In this document: piece by piece, positions 9,611 to 19,079 of the stretch
How the letters are laid out: the number at the start of each line of letters is the position of its first letter
Numbering within the stretch: position 1 is the first letter of the stretch
From: JAKVCB01 sp963578605
Lineage (GTDB): Bacteria; Planctomycetota; Planctomycetia; Pirellulales; Lacipirellulaceae
Length of the DNA: 64,000 bases
NCBI GenBank assembly: GCA_963578605.1
Contig: CAUZEA010000015.1
Coordinates: 8,816 to 72,815, forward strand
Reading direction: 5' to 3'
The notes under the pieces: generated by a model
Seen by the model: only the letters and a program-made list of their open reading frames with translations
Told to the model about the DNA's origin: nothing
Databases searched by the model: none
Made by a program: the position numbers and the translations under genes

Positions 9611-10210
9611 GGATCTACCCTTTCTCAAACAGGTGCTGCTTCGCAAATAGGCGTTTCGCCACTACTTAACCAGTCACCCTTTGAAAGGGTGTGACTTGCT
9701 GCTTTTGCGCGGGGCTTTTGATGGTACCATGCCACCCTTTGCCTGGACCACATGTCTTTTCGCGCCCCTTCTGCGGAAAGTTCTGACCGCTCGTTCGGGT
9801 CCCCCATTCCCGGTCGTGGCGAGAGCAAGGAGCGCAGCAGCCTCTCGGAATTCCTATTGGGGAAACAAGGCGGGGAACCTGCTTGTGCGCTGGAACCGGC
9901 CCTGACCCCAGCCAGTCGGGCAACACATGCGACGGTGTGGTGATCGGTTCATGAGTGAATACGACCAAAAACAGCCGGATGTTCTTGACCTGCGGCTCAA
10001 CAAACAACCTTGCCCCTGCCCGCTCATTTCCGAGTACAATGGGCGACGAATACGACAACCCGGGTGCGACGGGGGCACCGCCACTTATAGGCCCGACTGG
10101 CGCTGGCCGCACCTTCAGCGACCTTGCTATCGTATCCTTCCCGGCAATGGCGCAAACGCCTGCTCGGCTCGCCCGGCAGCCAGGACGACCAATCCGCCGT
10201 GCAGATTCCC
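9611..10210. other. Divergent intergenic region between gap and the symporter gene
   Basis: About 600 bases separate the two divergent genes. A 183-codon minus-strand reading frame and several shorter ones cross it, but none shows a recognisable domain. Apart from the palindrome at 9675-9691 I see nothing specific; promoters for both flanking genes are expected here. Confidence 0.4.
9675..9691. promoter_or_regulatory. 17-base palindrome, possible operator upstream of gap
   Basis: CACCCTTTGAAAGGGTG is a perfect inverted repeat with 8-base arms around one central base. It can be extended to GTCACCC...GGGTGTGAC with a two-base bulge. Its place 65 bases upstream of the GTG start of gap, in a divergent promoter region, suits a dimeric repressor or activator. 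A role is inferred only from symmetry and position. Confidence 0.35.
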
Positions 10211-12382
10211 ATGACACAGCCCGATCCCACTCCTCACCGACTTGGTTTGACCGGAAAAATTCTAATCGGAACCGTCGCCGGGTTGATCGTCGGAATTTTT
10301 TTTGGTGAAAATTGTGCCTGGCTGAAATGGATCGGTGATGGATTCGTTGGCCTGCTACAGATGGCCGTTCTACCGTATGTCACCTTATCACTCATCGCCA
10401 ATATAGGCCGGTTAAGTATCACCGAATGCTGGCGTCTGGCAAAAGTTGCACCCGCCGTTTTGGGCGGACTGTGGCTCCTTGGCTTCAGCATGCTTGTGTT
10501 GATGTCGTGGTCCTTCCCAACCCGGGAAGCCGGGGCATTTTTTAGCACAAGTTTTCTCCATGAGCCCCCTGCCTACAACTGGCTCGAATTATTCATTCCA
10601 TCCAATCCGTTTCACTCCCTCTCGAACAGTGCAATTCCTGCTGTTGTAGTTTTCTCCATCGGTCTTGGAATCGCGTTAATACGATTTCCCAACAAGGCAG
10701 TTTTCCTCGATCCATGCGACGTTGTGATCAAGGCCTTGTCAAGACTCAACCATTTCATCCTCCGACTTGCTCCGCTTGGAATCTTTGCAATTGTGGCACA
10801 TTCTTCCGGCACCCTTGACTTTCAGCACTTCGAGCTGTTGCAGGGATACCTTCTAGCCTACGGAACTGCCGCAGTACTTTTAACTTTGTGGATCCTGCCA
10901 GCTATCGTGGCAATCCTCACTCCATTTTCTTACCGCCATTTCCTTCAGACCACCCGCGACGCACTGGTTGCCGCATTCGTCATCGGTAACACCTTCATCG
11001 TATTACCGATGATTGTCGACAGTACGAAACGACTGTTCGCTCGGCATGCGATAGACACCAAAGGCTCCGATCATTTTCCGGAACTCATCATTCCGATGGC
11101 TTATCCGTTTCCGGATGTCGGCCGAATTGTAGGACTCTTGTTTATCCCGTTTGCCGCCTGGTTCTATGGCACATCAATCGACCCGTCCCATTGGCCAATC
11201 CTTATAGTCGTCGGCTTTCTCGGCTGTTTTGCCAACCCCCTGATAACGATCCCGTTACTTCTTACCCTAGCACAAATTCCCAGCGATATTTTCAATCTCT
11301 ATGTTGTCATCGGAATCTTGGCCAGCCGCTTCGGCGACGCCATGAAAACGATGCACCTCTTCGCATTTGCCGCAATCACCAGTTGCGGGCTTACTGGAAA
11401 TCTGGCCATTCGCTGGGCAAGAATCCCGTTCACACTGATCTTCACGACTTGTTGCCTTGCGGTTGCGATGTTCGGAACTCACCAATGGCTTGATCAATCT
11501 TTCATGAATGGTATCCCCCTGGAAAACCTCGTTACCGAAAGGGCATTAATCACAAAACCGGTGCCATTCATAATCCTCGATCACGCTACCCCCAATCCAA
11601 GCCTCTTACAATCGGGAGAATCGCGATTGGAACGCATACACCGACGGGGTGTCATCCGCATTGGCTTCGATGACGACGAACTTCCATTTTCCTATTTCAA
11701 CAACTCCACGTTGGTTGGATTCGATATCGACATGGCCCACCAGTTGGCCCGTGATCTGAAAGTGTCGATTGAGTTCGTTCCTTTTGCGTCACGTGACATT
11801 ATGGCGCAACTTCGTGACGATTATTTTGACATTGCAATGTCAGGTATCGAAGGAACCATAAGACGGTTTTCCACGCTCCCACCAGGAAACTCGTACATGG
11901 AAGTAACCCTTGCCCTGGTGGTCTTGGACCATCGCCGAGCGGAGTTCGACTCGATCCAAAAAATGCAACAGCATAAAGACCTCCGTATAGCTGTCATCGC
12001 CGACAGTTTCTTCGATGAAATGCTTCACCAGGTTGCAGGCGACTTTGAAGTGATTCAGCTGGAATCTGAAAAAGATTTCTTCGACAATCACACAACCCAG
12101 GCAGATGCGCTACTGACTAGCGCAGAAACAGGGTCTGCCTGGACACTGCTACGGCCGAATTACTCCGTCGTGCGGCCAACAAAACAAACGATCCGTATTC
12201 CTCTCTATTACATGACTGCTCCAGACGAAACTTTTCGCTCGTTCTTGAATCGCTGGCTCGACTTAAAACGAGGAGAGCGCACCCTTGACAAGCTCTACAA
12301 CCACTGGATACTTGGCAAACCCGACCAGGACCGACCACCCCGGTGGTCAATCATGCGCAATGTTCTGGGCTGGGTTGACTGA
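10211..12382 (+). CDS. Dicarboxylate/amino-acid:cation symporter fused to a C-terminal solute-binding domain
   Basis: Residues about 8-430 form a GltP/DctA-type (SDF) symporter with the usual run of membrane helices, including KILIGTVAGLIVGIFFG near the start and conserved helical-hairpin segments later. From about residue 470 a periplasmic type 3 solute-binding domain follows (RGVIRIGFDDDELPFSYF, then LVGFDIDMAHQLA), as in ABC and glutamate-receptor-like binding proteins, ending near residue 705. SDF symporters drive uptake of C4-dicarboxylates, glutamate or aspartate with Na+ or H+; the fused domain probably faces the periplasm and captures or senses ligand. The ATG at 10211 (723 residues) places the first helix at the N-terminus; an upstream in-frame ATG at 10124 would add 29 Arg/Gln-rich residues without homology. 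Two hairpins follow the stop. Substrate unknown. Confidence 0.88.
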   Translation: MTQPDPTPHRLGLTGKILIGTVAGLIVGIFFGENCAWLKWIGDGFVGLLQMAVLPYVTLSLIANIGRLSITECWRLAKVAPAVLGGLWLLGFSMLVLMSWSFPTREAGAFFSTSFLHEPPAYNWLELFIPSNPFHSLSNSAIPAVVVFSIGLGIALIRFPNKAVFLDPCDVVIKALSRLNHFILRLAPLGIFAIVAHSSGTLDFQHFELLQGYLLAYGTAAVLLTLWILPAIVAILTPFSYRHFLQTTRDALVAAFVIGNTFIVLPMIVDSTKRLFARHAIDTKGSDHFPELIIPMAYPFPDVGRIVGLLFIPFAAWFYGTSIDPSHWPILIVVGFLGCFANPLITIPLLLTLAQIPSDIFNLYVVIGILASRFGDAMKTMHLFAFAAITSCGLTGNLAIRWARIPFTLIFTTCCLAVAMFGTHQWLDQSFMNGIPLENLVTERALITKPVPFIILDHATPNPSLLQSGESRLERIHRRGVIRIGFDDDELPFSYFNNSTLVGFDIDMAHQLARDLKVSIEFVPFASRDIMAQLRDDYFDIAMSGIEGTIRRFSTLPPGNSYMEVTLALVVLDHRRAEFDSIQKMQQHKDLRIAVIADSFFDEMLHQVAGDFEVIQLESEKDFFDNHTTQADALLTSAETGSAWTLLRPNYSVVRPTKQTIRIPLYYMTAPDETFRSFLNRWLDLKRGERTLDKLYNHWILGKPDQDRPPRWSIMRNVLGWVD

Positions 12383-12425
12383 ACGGATCAAGGACTTATC
12401 CGTCGCGGGAGTGTAACACGCTCCC
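12383..12425 (+). terminator. Two consecutive hairpins after the symporter gene
   Basis: ACGGAT/ATCCGT arms (12383-12403) are followed directly by GGGAGTGT/ACGCTCCC arms (12407-12425, one wobble pair, 3-base loop). They begin at the symporter stop codon. There is no T-run, so this may be a weak or Rho-assisted terminator, or a processing signal that separates the symporter from the tungstate transporter genes. Confidence 0.35.
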
Positions 12426-12494
12426 CAATGCCCGATACCGCTGGCGCGAGAGATAACCCCGGCAGTTCAACTGCAGCAGCGTACCACTCGCCGA

Positions 12495-13235
12495 TTGCCT
12501 TACTTGTGGGACTCCAGCTTTCCGACCGACCAACCCTATTTGAAACCCCTGCCGCCAGCACCGTTTGTTAAGGACATTTTTTCAGTGACGCCATTGGGTT
12601 CTGACGTCTGGTCCATTGCCTGGCTTTCGCTTCAGGTCTCCACGAGTGCTGTCTTCCTGGCCGCACTGGCGGGAATTCCCTTGGGAACCTGGCTAGGGCT
12701 GTCCCAATTTCGGGGCAAGCAAATTCTGACCATCCTGATTTACACGGGCATGGCTTTGCCACCGGTTGTTGTAGGCTTGCTAGTTTACCTTTGTTTATCG
12801 CGCAGCGGCCCGCTTGCGGGACTTGGTTGGTTGTTTTCGACCAAGGCGATGATTCTTGCCCAATTGATTCTGGCGATGCCATTTGTAGTGGGTATTACCA
12901 TGACCGCGATCGGCGCTGTTCCACAATCGCTGCGATTACAAATTCGCAGTCTTGGAGCAAGCCCGTGGCAACTTCACTGGACCATACTCAAAGAAGCGCG
13001 GGCAGGTGTGGTACTGGCTGTAGCCATTGCGTTTGGCCGGAGTATTTCTGAAGTAGGGGCAGTCTTGATTGTGGGAGGCAATATCGCCGGTCACACACGC
13101 GTACTCACCACGGCGGTGGTCCTGGAAACCAGCCAGGGACATTTCGAAATGGCCTTGGCGCTGGGCGGCATCTTGCTCTTGATCGCACTGATCGTAAATG
13201 GCTTGATCCTAAGCCTGAAAGGTCAACAACCATGA
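12495..13235 (+). CDS. tupB: Tungstate-type ABC transporter permease (TupB-like)
   Basis: The protein has 246 residues, about the usual TupB length, with five or six hydrophobic helices and the permease coupling segment (SLRLQIRSLGASPWQLHWTI) near 155-180. The late stretch GRSISEVGAVLIVGGNI matches the conserved TupB/ModB region that contacts the ATPase. TupB forms the membrane channel of the TupABC oxyanion importer. The gene overlaps the ATPase gene by four bases (ATGA), so translation is probably coupled. The assignment to tungstate rather than molybdate or sulfate rests mainly on the binding protein two genes downstream. Confidence 0.88.
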   Translation: MPYLWDSSFPTDQPYLKPLPPAPFVKDIFSVTPLGSDVWSIAWLSLQVSTSAVFLAALAGIPLGTWLGLSQFRGKQILTILIYTGMALPPVVVGLLVYLCLSRSGPLAGLGWLFSTKAMILAQLILAMPFVVGITMTAIGAVPQSLRLQIRSLGASPWQLHWTILKEARAGVVLAVAIAFGRSISEVGAVLIVGGNIAGHTRVLTTAVVLETSQGHFEMALALGGILLLIALIVNGLILSLKGQQP

Positions 13236-13966
13236 CCAACCATGTGCCGTGCTTTCAATTGCAAAATGTAAAGCGTGCGTTTGGGGATACGTTTACACTG
13301 GAAATCAACCACCTTACGGTTTACGCGGGAGAGACTTTGACACTCTTGGGTCCTACGGGAGCCGGCAAAAGTACACTTTTACGAATTTTGGGCGGGCTGG
13401 AAAATCATGTCACCGGCTCAACACACCACCATGACACACCTTTCTGCCCGGAATCACTCCCGCTCGAGGTTCGACGAGGCATCACGCTGGTTTTCCAACA
13501 CCCACAGTTGCTCAATACCACGGTTAAAAAAAATATAGAATTTGGCCTGCGTTTACGGGACCAGCATTCTCAATCCGACAAGGTCCAATCGATCTTACAT
13601 CGTTTAAAACTGGCTCACCTGCAAAACCAACTGGTTCACTCGCTCTCTGGAGGGCAAGTTCAACTGACAGCATTAGCCCGCGCTTTAGTCCTGCAGCCAA
13701 CGGTCCTGCTATTGGACGAACCGACCTCCCATCTCGACCCGGCACATGTATTGCTGGTGGAAGAAACCATCCAACAAGAAGCTGCTTCGCAATCGATGAC
13801 CGTCGTCTGGGCAACCCACAACCTGTTTCAATCGCAGCGTGTTTCAGATAGGGTGGCTTTCTTACTCGATGGGAAACTCGTAGAAGTAGCTACCCCGCAG
13901 TCCTTATTTGCCACACCCCAAGATCCCCGTACCGCTGCGTTCGTACGCGGCGAAATGGTCTGCTGA
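13232..13966 (+). CDS. tupC: Tungstate-type ABC transporter ATP-binding protein (TupC-like)
   Basis: This 244-residue ABC ATPase has all motifs: Walker A GPTGAGKST (40-48), Q-loop around Q89 (VFQHPQLL), signature LSGGQ (138-142), Walker B LLLDEP (159-164) and a switch His in WATHN (about 190). It powers the TupB permease. It starts inside the permease stop (4-base overlap) and ends three bases before the binding-protein gene, so the three genes form a tight operon. There is no C-terminal mop domain of the kind seen in many ModC proteins, in keeping with a TupC-type protein. Confidence 0.9.
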   Translation: MTNHVPCFQLQNVKRAFGDTFTLEINHLTVYAGETLTLLGPTGAGKSTLLRILGGLENHVTGSTHHHDTPFCPESLPLEVRRGITLVFQHPQLLNTTVKKNIEFGLRLRDQHSQSDKVQSILHRLKLAHLQNQLVHSLSGGQVQLTALARALVLQPTVLLLDEPTSHLDPAHVLLVEETIQQEAASQSMTVVWATHNLFQSQRVSDRVAFLLDGKLVEVATPQSLFATPQDPRTAAFVRGEMVC

Positions 13967-13969
13967 ACC

Positions 13970-14821
13970 ATGCCCCATCGCCAACTTCTCTTGAGCTGGA
14001 TTTTAATCTACCTGGCCACGGCAGTTGGTTGCGAGTGGTCACCCGAACAGGACAACAAACTGGTTCTCGCCACGACTACCAGTGCCCGTGACAGTGGACT
14101 TTTAGATGCGATCCTCCCGGGCTTTGAAAACAAAACTGGAATTGAGGTGGAAGTCATCGCTGTCGGTACCGGGCAGGCATTGACACTTGGTCGGCGTGGA
14201 GATGCAGACGTCCTGCTCACACACGCCCCATCTGCAGAAAATAAATTTGTCGCCGACGGTTACGCCGATCAACGACACATCATCATGTCCAACGACTTCC
14301 TGCTTGCGGGCCCGGAGTCTGACCCGGCGTCTATTAAAAATACTCCTCATATCGGCGCAGCCATGCAGAAGATGGTCAAGAAAGAGATACCGTTTATTTC
14401 TCGGGGAGACCAGAGCGGCACACACCTTCGCGAACAACAGGCATGGCGCGACTGTGGAATTTCCCCGGCAGGTGCCTGGTATATCGAAGCCGGCTCCGGG
14501 ATGGCTGCAACCCTACGGATGGCCAGCGAGATGCAGGCACACACTCTCTGCGACCGGGGCACCTTCCTGGCCCAACGGGATAATTTGAAACTGGCCATCC
14601 TTTGCCAGCATGATCCAAACATGAAAAATGAATACGCCGCAATGATAGTCAGTCAAGCCAAACACCCGCATGTCAACTTTAGAGCAGCCCAGCAATTCGT
14701 CGATTTCCTCACCTCTCCCGACATTCAGGAAGTCATTGGAAAGTTCGGAATCGCACAATATGGCACCCCGCTCTTTGTGCCAACTGGCCACGATTCGCTC
14801 AAAGAACTAACACGGCCATAG
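13970..14821 (+). CDS. tupA: Tungstate-binding lipoprotein (TupA-like)
   Basis: The signal segment ends at a lipobox-like ATAVGC (Cys21), so the mature protein is probably lipid-anchored. The hallmark TTTSARDSGLLD (35-46) of TupA/WtpA-type oxyanion-binding proteins follows, with DADVLLTHAP and the SRGDQSGTH segment that supply further ligands. Length (283 residues) is normal. TupA binds tungstate very tightly and delivers it to TupBC. The gene order here is permease, ATPase, binding protein. A molybdopterin oxidoreductase that could use the metal is encoded at 52972-54927. Confidence 0.92.
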   Translation: MPHRQLLLSWILIYLATAVGCEWSPEQDNKLVLATTTSARDSGLLDAILPGFENKTGIEVEVIAVGTGQALTLGRRGDADVLLTHAPSAENKFVADGYADQRHIIMSNDFLLAGPESDPASIKNTPHIGAAMQKMVKKEIPFISRGDQSGTHLREQQAWRDCGISPAGAWYIEAGSGMAATLRMASEMQAHTLCDRGTFLAQRDNLKLAILCQHDPNMKNEYAAMIVSQAKHPHVNFRAAQQFVDFLTSPDIQEVIGKFGIAQYGTPLFVPTGHDSLKELTRP

Positions 14822-15026
14822 CCCAGCGAGAGAATCCCTCTGACAACAGAGCGTGCCATTTTCAGGACAAGATCCTCACGGCTAACTTCTCGTGCTCCCC
14901 TGATTTCACGAAACCCGTTCGGGGCAACTCTCAACCACCCGCTGCGACTGGCAGTGCCGGCCTCCCACGCACGCTCCCACGATGGCCAGGTAGTGACTCC
15001 TGAAAACCAACAAGTTCTCGCGACAC

Positions 15027-17912
15027 TTATTTCGTGAACTCCCTGGCAGCCGGCCTTGGCCCCGGCTCATATTCAATCGAGACGGCATGCAAAACAGGAG
15101 TGCTCACCAAACTGGGACTGACCAGGATCACTTTGTATTGCATCCAGCGATTGGCCTTTACAGAGTCGGGAACTGGTGAGCCGGTGATCTTGAAATGGCT
15201 ATCCGGACCGGCAGTGCCGCACCAGGGGGCAGAACTCAATGCGGCTTGTGTAGCGGCGGTCCGCACTTGCAGCAGTACGCGCGTGCGAAATGGCGTCTCC
15301 GCCTGCCAGAAGATGCGTTTCAGGTTTGCCACCTCACCAGCATCGAAAGCTGGCGACAGGTAGTCATAACAATCCGACCGATCGTAAACATTGCCAATGT
15401 CATGCAGCGAAAAGAAATGCACCCCAGTTGCTGGCAATGCCGTGCGATATTCCCCACGAAACCCATCCGGGCTCCCCCAGTGCACCCAGGTCGGGCTGCG
15501 ATGGTTGCCAACGTTTGTGTGATTGGCCACAATCAGTTCCGGAAATCCATCATGATTACAGTCAGCAGCCATGACGCCACAACCGGACAAACCGGGGATC
15601 TCCGTTCTCTGGTCTGCGTGAAATCCACTGGGGCCGTTCCAGTAGAGAAAACCGGGGAAATTTCGATGGTGTCCGCCAAAATAACTGCTGAAGAACAGGT
15701 CGATATAGCCGTCGGCGTTAAAATCCGAAGCCACCGTGTCGGCAGGGCCAATCGTTGGCAGGCACTGCGGTGGCTCTTCTGAGAAACCTGTCTCGTCTCC
15801 GTAGAAAATTAACGCGTCGACCTTGGGGTTACCGTGCAACACGGCCACGTCGCCTGGCGTTAAGGGCTTGTTGTAGTCAAGCAAACTGACCACAACGAGA
15901 TCAAGGAAACCATCACGATTAAGATCGGCCGTCTCGGCAACGATGCAGCGTTTGCCGGGCGTCGGCAACTCGCTCTTGCGGTGGTTATCAAAACCGGCCG
16001 GTCCGTTCCAGTAGACCACCACGCGGTCTTGTAACGGCGCGATAACATCCACCCAATTGTCACGATTTAAATCGGCCAGCCCTGGTTTCATACCACCCGT
16101 GTCAAACTCAAAGCGATCATTTGCCGAAAACCCCGACTCCTTTCCGTAAAGAATAGAAAATTCAAGCAACAGGTCGAGATAGCCGTCACGATCAAAATCG
16201 GCCGTGCGGGCGGTCGCGGCCTCGGCATCATCCAACATCGTCTTCTTCTCAAGCTCAAAACCGTCTGCCCCATTCCAATAGACTACGGTTGGACTGCCGA
16301 AATGAGGAAACACAATATCTACGTATCCGTCCGCATTCAAATCACTATTTAAATGACCATCTGTGTTGCGGCGGGTGGGAAACCCCTTTCTTCGCGTGGG
16401 GGCGAACTCACCCTGATCATCACCCCAATAAATATACGAAGTAGTCGGCCCAAGCTCGGCAAATGCCGTTGTGGTTCCGCCTGGGTAGGACACTCCTTCG
16501 ATTTTATTGACAAACACCACGTCGGTCCGCTCATCGCCGTTCAAGTCGTCTACCACGATCGCCGATGCTCCAGACGTTGGCAGTTCCGTACGATCACTGT
16601 CGGTAAACCCTTTTGAAGTTCCCCAATAAATAAACGACCTGGTGTCAAAAAAACCATCGCTGGCATAATTGGCAAAGGCCAGGTCTGCGTACCCATCCTG
16701 ATCAATATCACAAATGGCCACATCGTGTGCATGCATCGCCAACACCTGGGTTCGCCGACGGGATGCAAAACCGTCCGGGCTATTCCAGTAAATAAAAGAA
16801 TGTTGTTCGGCGCTATTTGCAAACACCAAATCGGGAAGCTGGTCACCGTTCAAGTCTCCGGCCTCGACTGCATGGGCACCCAGGGTTGGCAAGTCTGTCC
16901 GTTTCTTCAAAGAGAATCCGCCAGGCCCTCCCCAATAAATCGATGAATTTACGCGATACGTATCGACGCGATTGCTGGTTGGCGGGTCCGGCTTTTCTTC
17001 CAGCCGATACATGTTCGCCAGGATGACCTCGGCAAAACCGTCTGCATTGAGATCACTGACTTCCACTCCCGCGGTGTACAAGCCTGGAAGCTCGAGGCGA
17101 TGGTCACCAGAAAACTCGCCCTGGCCGTTGCCCAAATAGATCACCGCTCCACTCTCGCCCGGCTCATTGCCTTCATTGGCAAAGACAATGTCGGGGAAAG
17201 TGTCCTGATTTACATCGGCGACCACCACATCAGCACAGTTAATCGTTTTGAGCGCAGTGCGACTGCTACTCGCATACCCCTGCTGAGACCCCCAGTAGAT
17301 GAACGACTGTTGAAAACGATCAACGGTTACGTGGTAATCCACTCCCTGGTTGGCCACCACGATCTCAGGCCATGCATCGCCATTCAAATCGGCGATTGCA
17401 ACGGCAACCGCGGCCTTGGCCGGAAAGCTTGACCGCCGGGACAAATCGAACCCGCCAGGACTCCCCCAGTAAATGTGGAAATCAAGATCGGTCCGGTTCC
17501 CGTCAAATCGATTGACGAGAACCAAATCAACATGCCCATCTCTATCAAGATCTCCTGCAGCACCACCAATCGCACCATCGGTGGGGAGTTCGGTCCGGCG
17601 GTGCGGTGAGAACCCGTCCTTGTCTGCCCAATAGACAAAGGTTTCGGTTTCTTCATCGTGGTCCTGTGCACAGGCGATCGGCAAATCAAAATTGCCGTCG
17701 TTATTCAGGTCCCACAGGTTGATCAGCCGCACTGTTCCGTCGGCCGCCACGTAGGTATTGACCCCACCGTCACCCAATGTTCCATCGATAAAATCAAGAA
17801 ACGTGGAACTGGTCCACGACTTTTCTTCCGAAAACAGGCCTCCCTGGTCCAGAACTACCGCAAGCACAAAGAAAGCACTGAAACAGGTCCTCGGTCGCAA
17901 CAGAGTTTTCAT
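15027..17912 (-). CDS. Secreted FG-GAP/VCBS repeat protein with 14 calcium-loop repeats
   Basis: A signal segment (CFSAFFVLAVVLDQGG) is followed by about 14 tandem units of 55-65 residues. Each unit combines a DLNxDGxxDLV-type calcium loop with IYWGSxxGF and a RTELPT-like tail; examples of the loops are NNDGNFD, DRDGHVD, NADGYVD and NHDGFPE. This is the beta-propeller repeat of FG-GAP/VCBS proteins, so two seven-bladed propellers are a reasonable guess. The last 120 residues are non-repetitive and Ig-like. I chose the ATG at 17912 (961 residues); the codon before it is an in-frame TTG. The gene converges on tupA, with 205 bases between stops. Such proteins are extracellular and often adhesive or carbohydrate-binding; the exact role is unknown. 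Confidence 0.85.
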   Translation of the reverse strand: MKTLLRPRTCFSAFFVLAVVLDQGGLFSEEKSWTSSTFLDFIDGTLGDGGVNTYVAADGTVRLINLWDLNNDGNFDLPIACAQDHDEETETFVYWADKDGFSPHRRTELPTDGAIGGAAGDLDRDGHVDLVLVNRFDGNRTDLDFHIYWGSPGGFDLSRRSSFPAKAAVAVAIADLNGDAWPEIVVANQGVDYHVTVDRFQQSFIYWGSQQGYASSSRTALKTINCADVVVADVNQDTFPDIVFANEGNEPGESGAVIYLGNGQGEFSGDHRLELPGLYTAGVEVSDLNADGFAEVILANMYRLEEKPDPPTSNRVDTYRVNSSIYWGGPGGFSLKKRTDLPTLGAHAVEAGDLNGDQLPDLVFANSAEQHSFIYWNSPDGFASRRRTQVLAMHAHDVAICDIDQDGYADLAFANYASDGFFDTRSFIYWGTSKGFTDSDRTELPTSGASAIVVDDLNGDERTDVVFVNKIEGVSYPGGTTTAFAELGPTTSYIYWGDDQGEFAPTRRKGFPTRRNTDGHLNSDLNADGYVDIVFPHFGSPTVVYWNGADGFELEKKTMLDDAEAATARTADFDRDGYLDLLLEFSILYGKESGFSANDRFEFDTGGMKPGLADLNRDNWVDVIAPLQDRVVVYWNGPAGFDNHRKSELPTPGKRCIVAETADLNRDGFLDLVVVSLLDYNKPLTPGDVAVLHGNPKVDALIFYGDETGFSEEPPQCLPTIGPADTVASDFNADGYIDLFFSSYFGGHHRNFPGFLYWNGPSGFHADQRTEIPGLSGCGVMAADCNHDGFPELIVANHTNVGNHRSPTWVHWGSPDGFRGEYRTALPATGVHFFSLHDIGNVYDRSDCYDYLSPAFDAGEVANLKRIFWQAETPFRTRVLLQVRTAATQAALSSAPWCGTAGPDSHFKITGSPVPDSVKANRWMQYKVILVSPSLVSTPVLHAVSIEYEPGPRPAAREFTK

Positions 17913-18194
17913 CAAAAGGAACCTTCAGAGTTTGTGATTTCATTGTGTACGGCTATTGGTCCCACGAGTAATTGTCGATCGCACCACAATGTAATTCACA
18001 GGTTAGCCGCGATCATTCTAACTCTTCGGCACCGAAGAAGCCAACCAGGCAGCCCATTCATACAGGCTGCAACCCATTAACAATCGCAACTTCACGAAAC
18101 TCCTGCCGGCCGAAGGGACAAACACGTCAACCGTCACGAGATAACCGATTAGCTTTCCCAATTTTACCGCCGCACCACGGTTACCTGAGGCCGT

Positions 18195-18930
18195 TTATTC
18201 CTCGTGGATATATTCCTGCGTAATCCACTCCATACCTTTGTGGTGTTTGAACAAATCGATCCAAATGTAGCGAAGTGTCTTTCCCTCGTGGACCTCTACA
18301 CCGTGGTTGGAGCCAAGCGGTATGTGGAGCAACTGCCTTTCAAAAAATGTCACCTCATCCTCATCAGCGCAAACCGTACATCAATTATCTTTGAGCCCAT
18401 AAAAGAGCTGTTCCAACATCGGATGCTGGTGAGCGGCAACCTGGTCCGGTCCAGTCGTCTCTACCGAGCCAATGCAGAGCCGGGGAAAAGTGTACTCCGG
18501 AAGCAGCGTGCGGCTTATCGTCTTGGCACTCTTGCATTCTTTCTTTGTAGATCCCACAGGAAGAACAAGTCTGAAACGATGGGATCTTGTGCTTGTGTTC
18601 ATCAAAAAGTTCCCTGTCTTCAGCAGAAAATGCGACTGCCAGTTCAAGGACATCCAATCGCTCGTTGCCCGCAGTGATTTTAAATGGCTCCCTCGACAGA
18701 GGCACAAACAACGCAATCTCTGTAATCTGCCAGCTATTCACACCCTGTTCAACCCGCCCCATCCCGTCTGTAAATAAATAAACAAGTCCCGTGTCTTCTT
18801 TGGGTGTCGCTTGATAGACCTGGTCTGCAGACAACGCCAGAAACGAGGTTACCAACCCTTCGACTTCATCCGGCAAGACGGACAACAGGGTGCCTTCGCA
18901 AAACTCCTTCAAATCAGCGAATTGAATCAT
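18195..18930 (-). pseudogene. Broken cupin-like gene (frameshift plus in-frame TGA)
   Basis: From the ATG at 18930 one frame gives a coherent N-terminal half (MIQFADLKEF, later SFQTCSSCGIYKE). Near 18530-18545, next to A-rich DNA, the coherent reading moves to another frame: CKSAKTISRTLLPEYTFPR, then GSVETTGPDQVAAHQHPMLEQ. That frame meets one TGA at 18381-18383 after LKDN and resumes in phase as CTVCADEDEV, LLHIPLGSNHGV and LRYIWID to a stop at 18195. The HQHPMLEQ, glycine-rich strand and LGSNHGV pattern resembles a cupin metal site. Two independent lesions argue for a pseudogene of about 240 codons, although sequencing error could explain the frameshift. No intact copy lies in the window. 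Confidence 0.65.
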
Positions 18931-19079
18931 GATTTTACATCCAAGATCTTTTGGCGCGGATGAAACCGGTTTCCTGGTCATTCTGTTTGCATCGGCAATT
19001 GTTTGCCTGCCAACGCTTGATAATTCGTCCTGCAGTGCACATCATCCTACCTGGTCGCCAAGGTATTCGCGCCCAAGTT

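Noticed and set aside
9666..10217. 183-codon minus-strand frame before the symporter
   Set aside because: No domain and poor composition, and it overlaps the expected divergent promoter region.
18381..18383. Selenocysteine at TGA of the cupin-like gene
   Set aside because: A separate frameshift is also present, the position is not a known redox Cys, and I see no SECIS-like hairpin right after it.
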